DNA from: Anaspis maculata
Taxonomy: Eukaryota > Arthropoda > Insecta > Coleoptera > Scraptiidae
DNA: 64,000 nucleotides
Direction: 5' to 3'
Assembly: GCA_949128115.1 (NCBI GenBank)
Contig: OX421965.1
Span: 10,819,420 to 10,883,419, forward strand
How positions within the stretch are numbered: position 1 is the stretch's first letter; every line of letters begins with the position of its first letter. Shown here in pieces: positions 31,827 to 42,000 of the stretch. The position numbers and the translations under genes were made by a program. Below the pieces are notes generated by a model. The model searched no databases. It was not told where the DNA came from and saw nothing but the letters and a program-made list of their open reading frames with translations.

Positions 31827-32079
31827 CCGATCAGCTTTTAAATTCAGCACCAGAACGGTAATTTTTGCACGCCAAGTTGGCAATTCTGCGATATTTGGGG
31901 ATGCTCAAATTTGTAATGTTGGATCAATATTTTCCCAGATGACCTTGAATTCGTATTGTCAATCGAGTACACCGCTGTTGCAAGATTGTATATGAACGCT
32001 CAAGACGTCTTGATTTTGATAGACTTTCTCCAGTTTAAATGGGCGACTGGTGAACAGTTTTTTTTGAATAAAATAGTGA
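31827..32079. other. Intergenic, nothing recognised
   Basis: Short AT-rich interval between the Tc1 shell and the hAT-type MITE, with no coding or repeat signal identified. Confidence 0.5.
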
Positions 32080-32087
32080 ATCATAAT

Positions 32088-32600
32088 TAGAGAGCGGATT
32101 TATAATTTTTTACATGTTCTATTTGCTAAGTTGGATGCAACTGTCGACTTGCAGCTTGACGTTTCCATCTATAAGGAACCTAAATACCAAGTTTTATTTC
32201 GCATATAATTTATTATTTTGACTTTTTACCGCATACAAATTGATAGTCCATATAATCGCACATAGCCGCTTATTTAGTCCATATTTTTGCACATAATTGA
32301 ATATTTGTCACTATTTTGGCCATTTTATCTATATGTGCGAAAAAATCACGATATTTTGATTTCAAGAAAAAAATAATTAAAAATTTTCGAAGAAATTTTT
32401 TTTTTTACCTCGATGGTCAAAGTTGGTTGGTTGGTTTTACATGTACATGTTGTATTTTTCACTATTCTAGCAGCTTATATCACACTTGTACTCGCATATA
32501 TTGCTCTATTTGAAATTTTTACCGCATATTTTGATACTTTTTAAGCGCATATAAACTGCATATTTTGGACTTTTTTTACCGCATATAAATCCGCTCTCTA
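32088..32600. mobile_element. hAT-type MITE, 513 bp, 8-bp duplication
   Basis: ATCATAAT flanks it directly on both sides (32080-32087 and 32601-32608). The termini are perfect inverted repeats of TAGAGAGCGGATTTATA. The interior has repeated CGCATAT or ACCGCATA motifs on one strand (for example 32228, 32492, 32520, 32549, 32579), possible subterminal binding sites. The only open stretch is a 65-codon frame (32316-32513) without motifs. Confidence 0.9.
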
Positions 32601-32608
32601 ATCATAAT

Positions 32609-33349
32609 ATACCATCATATCATATACTAGGTTTAGAAAACTGTTCTAATGTATGGTCAGAAATGAAGGCCTAGTGTCTAAAACCTAGAACGGCTCGGCA
32701 CTCTGTCACTTACCTGCCATTCTGACAAGATAACAGCCAAGGCAACACTGTAGCGGAATATGATGCAAGGAGACGCCAGAATTGGCATTTCATGTCAAAA
32801 TTTTCTAACCTCATTGGACTTCGCCACAAAAAGCCCGTTTTCACGTGACTTGGTCTGTCAGCGCCGTTACACCCTAGGGAACATGGCCAACTGTGTTTTA
32901 ATTTCTACTGAATTTAAAACGTGATCGGCATATTAAATAAATATCGAATGTTACATTACTGACATTTCCATGCCAGCTTGATTCCAACGAAATTCGAAAC
33001 CTTATTTTCCCTACCACCACCTCTGAATTTCATGAAAGCAGCATTTCACAAAATTAACATTTACACCCGTCAAAACATGACCAAAATGAAGAGAGAGGTA
33101 ATACCAATAAGTATATATGTACCTATACCTATTTGTTAAAGTGACCAGACGTTCCGATTTGATCGGAACTGTACCGTTTTCGGGAGACACTGCGTGCTTT
33201 CCACCTAGCCCCAAGTTCGGTACACCTGCCATTTACGCATGTGCGGGTGCCAAACGGTGCTTTCCATCTGCGTGTTCCTACTCGGTTCTGCGCCGTTCAT
33301 TGGATCACCTAAAATTTTGTGCCACACCATGGAACATGTGCCGTCTCGT
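32609..33349. other. Intergenic, no gene recognised
   Basis: Mixed AT-rich DNA with short open frames around 33117-33343 on both strands and no recognisable motif. Confidence 0.45.
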
Positions 33350-34140
33350 GAGTCTGTTAAGTGGCATTTTGTATCATCAAATGCAAGGGCCGTACAGTAT
33401 TCAGCAGTTAGTGTCCGGACTACCTATCTTTTTCTCCAAATAGGTCGTTCTGGTCTTTTAACCCATATACCTCAGGAACCATCACTAGGAAAAAGATTCT
33501 GGAACATGTTATTTTTTTGGTATTCAATCCTTCACATATTCTCTAGATGGTTTTTCCATACTTGAAAAATAAAGCAAATGGCATGGTTTGGAAATGGTCG
33601 ATTTTTTGAGGATTCTTCGGGACTTCAAGTATAGATTTCAAAGGTCGAGGAAAAGTACCATTTTGAAGTTGGCGACTTCTAGACAAACTTGTGATACCCA
33701 ATATTGAATTGGCTTTCCAAAAATGTAAAACACATTGGAATCCGCACATTTTCTGTCTACGTTACAGCCCTTGAACTGACACTATGCAAATTGTTACGTA
33801 AAATCCGGAAATAAATTTTGAGTCATTTTCACTGAGTTTTGGAAGACGCTGTATCTCAGAGACTATTGACCACAAAGTAATGAGTTTGGTACCAATCTTC
33901 TGAGAATTTAACGGGCTACATTTGCTTCGCAGGTACTGGTGTTCTAAAGGTAATAGTTTACAATTTATTTAGAAAAAATCGAAAATTTTCAAGGATGGCG
34001 CTCTTTTATTGGTTCTAAAAAAAAATCCAAGCCTTGGAATTATCAGGAATTTCAGTATGTTGTTATACGTTGAATTCTGCATCGATTCACCAAATTTTGT
34101 CAACTTCCGAATTTATTTCCGGTTTGGCCAGATTTTTGCT
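33350..34140 (-). repeat. Dispersed repeat D, copy 2
   Basis: The reverse complement of the 18660-19495 repeat. It shares 'tggcattttgtatcatcaa', 'ggatggcgctcttttattgg' and 'ccgaatttatttccggttt'. The orientation is opposite to copy 1. Confidence 0.8.
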
Positions 34141-34459
34141 TAATGGACCTATTTCTTTTTCACGCCCATTTTGCCTCCTATCTCCGCTCATTGGTGGGAT
34201 TTGCCTCACATTCTCCCGTAGCAACTCTGTCAGTGTCAGTGACTTTCTACTTCTCATTACCCCTGACAACGATATGTTACAATTTGTCATCAGTTGTCAG
34301 TAGAGCAGAACCAAAATGTGGAGCAAAAGTCTTGCCACGATGCAAACCTACAGACTCGACTCGACAACGCTTCACTTGTTTATAGGTGTAAGCATCAAAT
34401 GACGGGGAATCAGCGTGATAAGGGGTTGAAGTATATTGCGGAAGGATATTTTGAAGACG

Positions 34460-34964
34460 TACCTACTTGTGAATAACCTGAAGGTAGAAGTGAAGTGCTA
34501 CAGGAGCCAGAAAAAGGAACAAGCTCCTCAAGAAAATGTTCGGAGCAGCATTTGTCTTCAGTGTCTTCTTTGTACCACTCAATCACTGATGAATAGAAAT
34601 CTTCCGCTCTGAAGTGCCCCGTGAGACACCAGACACCCAGGATTGAAGAAAAATATTGGGGTTTTGTTGTGCAGTGGCAGTAATTGCCAAATAGGAAGGT
34701 GAGGTAGCATTCCCAGCACTTTGAACGGTGATTTGGACGCCCCCTTTTTGGCCTTGCAAGTACAACTTGTAAAATAGCTGAAGTTGTTTCGTTGGCCTTT
34801 AAATTCTTCCTGATGCCGGCATCGTGTCTTCCAGTGGCGGCCATCCATTTATTTCGCTTCTTTTCGTCGGCAGGAAAATCGTGGAATGCAACATTTGGGG
34901 GAAATGCTGTCTTGGGCTTTGAGTGGACAACTTTTCACACAAACACGACACATGTTACAGTCAT
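34460..34964 (-). pseudogene. THAP-like zinc-finger gene relic
   Basis: An ATG at 34964 opens MTVTCVVFV and meets TGA (34937-34935) where a THAP domain would have its second zinc Cys. Beyond it the same frame reads KVVHSKPK, 'VAFHDFPADEKKRNKWMAA' and 'HDAGIRKNLKANET', like the THAP sequence between the C-C and C-H zinc pairs. A further segment (about 34640-34470) gives 'LTGHFRAEDFYSSVIEWYK', resembling the C-terminal H..F..EDF part, possibly after an intron. The premature stop at a zinc ligand and the lack of a clean splice make this a probable pseudogene of a THAP protein or THAP-bearing transposase. The THAP reading is inference from spacing and motifs. Confidence 0.45.
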
Positions 34965-35100
34965 AGTGACAATGACAATTCTAATTTATTGTGACAGTAT
35001 CGCCTTCCTCGAATTTCGCGCCTAATAATTGAAGGCGTTTAATTGGCCAGGGGTGTGGCTTAAAATTATTCGTCCTTGTCTGAACGTCTATTCAAGGGAC

Positions 35101-35846
35101 TAATAGGTTTGTTCGCGTCGCATGAACCTTCTGCACTTTTCTGCCCTAAGTGCACTTTACCGTTCGCGTCGCAGAAAAAGTACAGTTCGGTGGTGTTCGC
35201 GTCGCCGAAAAAGTTCTCAGTGCCAGAAAAAAGTGCTGCACCTTCTACACCCAGTCGGAGGGTGGTGCCAAAAGTGCAGAACCCAGAAAGTTTGCCATTT
35301 ATGACATTTGGATGATTTAGCGCCTGATTTGACGTTAGCTTCTGTCTGTACGATGGACTTGTGGAAAGTTGCTCAAGAAGGAGACTTCGTATATTTTGGC
35401 GATCAAAGAAGAAAGATCCACCAAGAAGTGGAGAGACTTGTTCTACATAATTTTTACTTGCCTTCTTCATGGTGTTGAAATATAAAATTGAAAATGTCCG
35501 TTTCTCTGTCATCGTCCTCGTCGGAAGAAGCTATGTTGTGTGTAATCAGTCCAAACATCATCATAAGAGCGTTTCGGTTCTGCTTGGCGATTGCTTCGCT
35601 CTTGCCACAGCTCTTGGCTTTGCTCGACATTTTACAAATGAATTCTAAAGCTATCACTCAGAATTCGGAAAGTGTCAACACTGTCAACTATCAACTATCA
35701 AATCTGGTGCTACAAGATTTATTGCACTAAACCGTTCGCGTCGATTTGGTGTTTTAATCTGCACCAACTACACCTCGTACATGTACTTCAAGGTTCATAT
35801 GAACTTTTGGGTGCCAAAGGTTCATGCGACGCGAACAAACCTATTA
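35101..35846. mobile_element. TIR element with repeated GTTCGCGTCG motif
   Basis: Perfect 30-base inverted repeats lie at 35101-35130 and 35817-35846 (inner core GTTCGCGTCGCATGAACC). The GTTCGCGTCG core recurs inside at about 35162, 35196 and 35731, like clustered transposase-binding sites. The outermost TA pairs would fit a TA duplication, but this is ambiguous. Two minus-strand frames lie inside: 35454-35657 (MSSKAKSCGKSEAIAK, then ASSDEDDDRETD) and 35066-35512. They are probably remnants of the element's own gene and were not assigned to a superfamily. Confidence 0.75.
35105..35657 (-). pseudogene. Remnant ORFs inside the GTTCGCGTCG element
   Basis: Two overlapping minus-strand frames. 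The upstream one (35657-35454) ends with an acidic ASSDEDDDRETDIFNFIFQHH stretch and a stop. The downstream one (35512-35105) continues with 'LLGGSFFFDRQNIRSLL' and 'SPSYRQKLTSNQALNHP', then runs into the TIR. The acidic-then-FQHH order is reminiscent of N-termini of some transposase-accessory proteins, but no family is recognised. A frame break separates the two parts. Confidence 0.35.
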
Positions 35847-36129
35847 TTGTTGATTTCATGTTTTCATTTTTATAAAAACATAGTTACCATTGACGGACAA
35901 ACTTGACAAGACACTCCTGTCGATTTTTTTCATCCGTGTCAGTTTCTAAAATCATTGTATGGAGAAAAACGAGTGATTCAGACAATTCTGAAACTCCGCC
36001 GAAAATAAGCGAAGTCGCAAATGCAGCAACTTTGCATCTGCTTTCGGGGAAATTGTGTCAAATCTATTTTAAAAAAAATACGAACTTTTCGTCGAATGGG
36101 CCAGATTGAAGAAGGGTCATAAAACTGAA

Positions 36130-37568
36130 ACTCTATCGATCGATTCACACGCTCCGGGACTGTCTCGAGTTGCAGAGGAGCCTTGACATCTTGAGTGAGT
36201 GATGCAATTGTGCCCAGGTCCCCCTGAACATTGAGAAGTGTAACACCATGAGCTACCACAGAGTGACGTCGCCTGTGATTTTTGACTAAGCCACAGAATA
36301 ATCTAAGCATTGGTGGCAGGGTTTTGGGCAGGCCTGCGATTGTGAAGAACTTGGGAGTCACTTTCGATCCCAAACTCACATTTGTAAATCATATGGAGTC
36401 CGTTGTCACGTCATCGCTTGGGATGCTTGGGTTTGTTCTTCGAGGGTGCAGATTTATGACAAACATTATGACCTTCAGGACCCTATATTTCTCGTTTGTA
36501 CGTACCCGCCTCGAATACGCCTCGATTGTGTGGGCTCCGGTGCAGGGGCGGCGACTTATAGGGTGCATCGGGGCACATGCACCCATGCAAAGTGATTAAA
36601 CGGGTGCATTGCACCCATGCATGCAAGCTTCAGAGATCGAAATATACGTTCTTCAAGCCTAAATTTTTTACCACTTTGAAAATCACATGCTAATATGAGG
36701 AAGTGTCGATTTTCACAGTACGCCTTCTAACCTGGTTTATTCGTGCAATACGGAGAAAATGATTGTAAAAAATTGCGGCAAGTAGCGAGTTTTATTTTAC
36801 TAACTATGTTTTATCAATAAAATCTATAATAAGTAATTACCTTGTCTTTGTTCAATTTCTAATGGTTTCATATCCGTAGAATTGTTGACCACGCCCCTTT
36901 TCTCGAAAAATTTTCGCCTGCGGCGCTCTTGCTCGCTATCTTCATTGCTTTCTCTGTATGTTTCATCTTTTGCACCCATGCAAAATTTCAAAACCCGCCG
37001 CCCCTGCTCCGGTGTACAATGTCCACATAACAGCACTTGAGAAGGTTTTTGAAAACATGCTCATTTATGTTGGCGGGTACCTACATATCCTGAGCGCGGC
37101 ACACCGCAGCAACATCTCTTGCGGCGCTTTAACGTGCAGTCACTGCTTTGTAGACGTCATATGCACTCCGTCTTGTTTCCTTCGGTGTGGTCGGCGGTGA
37201 CATCGACTGTCCTGAGTTGCTCAGGCGTATTGGTCTTCGTGTGCCCAGGCCGTCTTCGCGCGCCTCTCAACTCTTTCACCTGCCTTTTGCGAAAACGAAT
37301 GTCCTGGCGTCTTCACTTGTCCGTCAGATGATCCGAAATTATTCTTGCATCGAGAAGGAATGCGATATTCTCAGCTATAATGCTCAACTCATCAGAGCCG
37401 TTTTCTCGAAAATGGATAGTATCGAGCACTAGATTGACTTTGTGTTTCCCCCTCTTTCTTCTCTCACCTCAGAAATGGGTCTCGACCTGTGAGGTGAAGT
37501 AACCAAATATTATCAACATTAATAATAAGATTGATAATAATAAGAATAATAATAATAATGATAATAAC
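36130..37568 (+). pseudogene. LINE RT C-terminal fragment split by a MITE
   Basis: After the RT catalytic region, remnants read 'VPLNIEKCNTMSYHRV' (about 36215-36265, with stops), then 'LGVTFDPKLTFVNHM', 'LEYASIVWAPV' up to 36542. The reading resumes at 37015 (YNVHITALEKVF), then 'DCPELLRRIGLRVPRP', 'RQMIRNYSCIEKECDIL' and a stop at about 37430. A short 3' UTR ends in (ATA/AAT)n near 37540-37568. Both ends are typical of a Jockey/I-type LINE 3' fragment. Frameshifts and stops show it is dead. Confidence 0.78.
36543..37006. mobile_element. hAT-type MITE inside the LINE, 464 bp
   Basis: The ends are CAGGGGCGGCG and CGCCGCCCCTG, the common hAT terminus. CTCCGGTG is directly repeated on both sides (36535-36542 and 37007-37014). 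Removing the element plus one duplication restores the LINE reading across W-A-P-V-Y-N. The internal 'gggtgcatcggggcacatgc' and 'tgcacccatgcaaa' form subterminal inverted repeats. Confidence 0.93.
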
Positions 37569-39017
37569 TCCAACTTGTACGAATTGTACGTTGCTTTCCC
37601 ACCCGAAGGTACGTCTCAGAATGAAGTTCCCCGTCCGTTCTTTGCTACTCGTCGAGAAAGTTTTGGGGTGACACAAACGGTTTTTTTTCATTTTTGGACT
37701 TCCGCTTAGTTCGGTACGAACAACTGTTGCACTGGAATCAGTCGATTTCATGGTTTTTGACAGATAACGGCTCCCTCGTTTTCTTCTCAGTGTGGCGCCA
37801 TCATTGGTCATCATTCCATTTTTCAACGTCTAACAGTATAAATTTCATGTATGATAACAATGATTGATTATAATACACTGGATGGTGCATGCTTCTTTAG
37901 CTCCGTATCTGCATACGAGCGGCAGGGGAGGAGAACGGAGCTAAGAAGTTAGGTGGTTGTCTATGGTGCGTTCGGTGATTTCTCCTTGCAATAGGTGGCG
38001 CCAAATGCCCGATAGTATAGAAGAGCCAAAGTTTTAGGGAGTCGGGTAGATAACGATAGGTGTGCTCGGTAATTCCAACGAGTGGATTTCCTCTACACAA
38101 TTTACGCGACTTGACTGATTTTGATTTGCCGGAATATATTTTCGTTACATAAGTTGTTACGGTTAGGTACCCAGCTACCTACCCGTTCGGCGTTCATGTT
38201 ACGCTTTTGTTCAACGCATGCATACAAATAAATTTTGCTATATAGCTACTTATTTATTCATTACTACTATATTTCTAGCGTACTGTAAACGTTCGAATTT
38301 TCGCGAATTTTGCATAGCCATCCATCACTTATACCTACGCATAATTATTAAATGCCTCGCACGTAGGTACGAATTCACCTCCACATAGTTTTTTATTTCG
38401 AGCACAAGAACAAACAAATAAAATATCAGAGCTGACAAACGACACAGATGAGAATATGCCAAATTTTGAGAATGGTCGGTTGGATTTTTCTTTTAAAGAT
38501 TTTCATCCACCTATTTGATTCCCGGCTTCCCAAATCTCCCGACTGGATTGAGCTAAACCTAATCTTACAATTACCTCGACATCGACAATACTATTAAACC
38601 AGATTTAAACTTTGTCCATTTTGTGAGAAAAAGAGACCAACAGAGTTTTTCAAATTCGCCCATGCATATGCATGATATGCTACCGAATTTTGAAACGATC
38701 GAAGGCTGGTAGGTATGTTTTCGAGCAATGAATTGCCGCTGCACATGAGGCGCAAGCAGGTAGGTATTTACCCAATATTTGTTAAACTATCTGAAAAATG
38801 AAATTCAAAGCACTTGTGAATGTAAAAGTGTTCCACAAAAAGGTAAGTATGTCTAGATTATCTAGCAGGCATGGGTACCTTCTGTTCTCTCATATATGTT
38901 CCCGCCGCGCCGTCAGTAATCTCCCCAAAATCTAAAGGGGGTCGGTGAAATCTGAATCCTATACGCCCCGTTATGCATGGACTGTTTATTTTGTGTAGGT
39001 AGTCGAAAACAAAAACT
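37569..39017. other. Intergenic; repeat X and decayed DNA before the satellite
   Basis: Repeat X lies at 37590-37830. Beyond it, 37880-38100 has 'tttagctccgtatc' and 'ggagctaagaag' half-inverted pieces, and the rest to 39017 shows no gene. TAGGTACC-type motifs are frequent (38160-38200, 38710, 38760). Confidence 0.45.
37590..37830 (+). repeat. Dispersed repeat X, copy 2
   Basis: It contains 'cccacccgaagg', 'aagttttggggtgacac', 'ttttggacttccgctta' and 'cggtacgaacaactgttgc', shared with 50890-51090. It directly follows the LINE's trinucleotide tail. Confidence 0.8.
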
Positions 39018-42000
39018 GACCACGATTGGAAATGAAAAAGAGTCAAAGTGGTTTTTTAAGGTGGTAATCTTTCAGAAAACGTGTTTGGGTCCAAAACCTC
39101 CAGAATAGACTCACTATTTGCGAATAATTTTGAACATTTCCAACTTCTTAACCCTGTACGGGCATAAGAAGCCGACTATTATATATACTGGTGTTAGCTT
39201 TTCGAAAGTTCTTTTCTATCAATTCCAAGAAAATCGTCCAGATTTTGTCCTCAGTTGAACGGCCCACAAAAAGCAACGACATTGGTCGCATTTTTTTTGT
39301 CAAATTTGACCAACAAACCGCTTCGTCTTTCAACCAAGCCGATCTGATTTTTTCGGGCAAATTGACCACGATTGGAAATGAAAAAAAGTCAAAGTTGTTT
39401 TCTTGAGGTGGTAATCTTCCAGAACACGTGTTTGAGTCCGAAACCTTCAGAATAGACTCACTATTTGCGAGTAATTTTGAAAATTTCCAACTTCTTAACC
39501 CTGTACGGGCATAAGAAGCCGAATATTATATATACTGGTGTTAGCTTTTCGAAAGTTCTTTTCTATCAATTCCAAGAAAATCGTCCAGATTTTGTCTTCA
39601 GTTGAACAGCCCACAAAAAGCAACGACATTGGTCGCATTTTTTCCGTCAAATTTGACCAACAAACCGCTTCGTCTTTCAACCAAGCCGATCTGATTTTTT
39701 CGGGCAAATTGACCACGATTGGAAATGAAAAAAAGTCAAAGTTGTTTTTTGAGGTGGTAATCTTTCAGAAGACGTGTTTGGGTCCAAAACCTCCAGAACA
39801 GACTCACTATCTGCAACTAATTATTACCATTTCCAAATTCTTAACCCTGTACGGGCTTAAGAAGATGACTATTATAAACTGGTGTTAGCATTTTCGAAAG
39901 TTCTTTTCTATCAATTCCAAGAAAATCGTCCAGATTTTGTTGTCAGTTGAACGGCCCACAAAAAGCAACGACATTGGTCGCATTTTTTCCGTCAAATTTG
40001 ACCAACAAACCGCTTCGTCTTTCAACCAAGCCGATCTGATTTTTTCGGGCAAATTGACCACGATTGGAAATGAAAAAAAGTCAAAGTTGTTTTTTTGAGG
40101 TGGTAATCTTTCAGAATACGTGTTTGGGTCCGAAACCTCCAGAATAGACTCACTATTTGCGAATAATTTTGAACATTTCCAACTTTTTAACCCTGTACGG
40201 GCTTAAGAAGCCGACTATTATATAAACTGGTGTTAGCTTTTCGAAAGTTCTTTTCTATCAATTCCAAGAAAATCGTCCAGATTTTGTCGTCAGTTGAAAG
40301 GCCCACAAAAAGCAACGACATTGGTCGCATTTTTTCCGTCAAATTTGACCAACAAACCGCTTCGTCTTTCAACCAAGCCGAACTGACTTTTTCAGGCAAA
40401 TTGACCACGTTTGGAAATGAAAAAAAGTCAAAGTTGTTTTTTTGAGGTGGTAATCTTTCAGAAGACGTGTTTGGGTCCAAAACATCCAGAATAGACTCAC
40501 TATTTGCGAATAATTTTGAACATTTCCAACTTCTTAACCCTGTACGGGCATAAGAAGCCGACTATTATTCAAACTGGTGTTAGCTTTTTGAAAGTTCGTT
40601 TCTATCAATTCCAAGAAAATCGTCCAGATTTTGTCGTCAGTTGAACGGCCCACAAAAAGCAACGACATTGGTCGCATTTTTTCCGTCAAATTTGACCGAC
40701 AAACCGCTTCGACTTTCAGTCAAGCCGAACTATCTGTTTCTGGCAAATTGACCACGTTTCGAAATGAAAAAAAGTCATAGTTGTTTTTTTGTGGTGGTAA
40801 TCTTCCAGAAGACGGGTTTGGGTCCAAAACCTTCAGAATAGAGTCACTATTTGCAAGTAATTTTCAAAATTTCCAACTTCTTAACCCCTGAAGAAGCCGA
40901 ATTAAACTGGTGTTAGCTTTTCGAAAGTTTCTTTCTATCCAATCCAAGAAAATCGTTTAGAATTCGTCGTCAGTTGTACTGCCCACGAAACGCAAACACA
41001 TTGGTCACATTTATTTCCGTCAACTTTGACCAACAAACCGCTTCGTCTTTCAACCAAGCCGAACTGATTTTTTCGGGCAAATTGACCACGATTGGAAATG
41101 AAAAAAGTCAAAGTTGTTTTTTTGAGGTGGTAATCTTCCAGAAGACGTGTTTGAGTCCGAAACCTTCAGAATAGACTCACTATTTGCGAGAAATTTTGAA
41201 AATTTCCAACTTCTTAACCCTGTACGGACTCAAGAAGCCGACATTTCCATAAACTGGTGTTAGCTTTTCGAGAGTTCTTTTCTATCCAATCCATGAAAAT
41301 CGTCCAGATTTTGTCGTCAGTTGAACGGCCCACAAAAAGCAACGACATTGGTCGCATTTTTTCCGTCAAATTTGACCAACAAACCGCTTCGTCTTTCAAC
41401 CAAGCCGATCTGATTTTTTCGGGCAAATTGACCGCGATTGGAAATGAAAAAAAGTCAAAGTTGTTTTTTTGAGGTGGTAATCTTCCAGAACACGTGTTTG
41501 AGTCCGAAACCTTCAGAATGGACTCACTATTTGCGAGTAATTTTTAAATATTCCAACTTCTTAACCCTGTACGGGCTTAAGAAGCCGACTATTATAAACT
41601 GGTGTTAGCTTTTCGAAAGTTCTTTTCTATCCAATCCATGAAAATCGTCCAGATTTTGCCATCAGTTGAACTGCCCACGAAACGCAACGACAATGGTCGC
41701 TTTTTTTTTCGTCAACTTGGACCAACAAACCGCTTCGTCTTTCAACCAAGCCGAACTGACTTTTTCGGGCAAATTGACCACGTTTGGAAATGAAAAAAGT
41801 CAAAGTTGTTTTTTTGAGGGGGTAATCTTTCAGAATACGAGTTTGAGTCCGAAACCTTCAGAATAGACTCACTATTTGCGAGTAATTTTTAAAGTTTCCA
41901 ACTTCTTAACCCTGTACGGGCTTAAGAAGCCGACTATTATATACTGGTGTTAGCTTTTCGAAAGTTCTTTTCTATCAATTCCAAGAAAATCGTCCAGATT

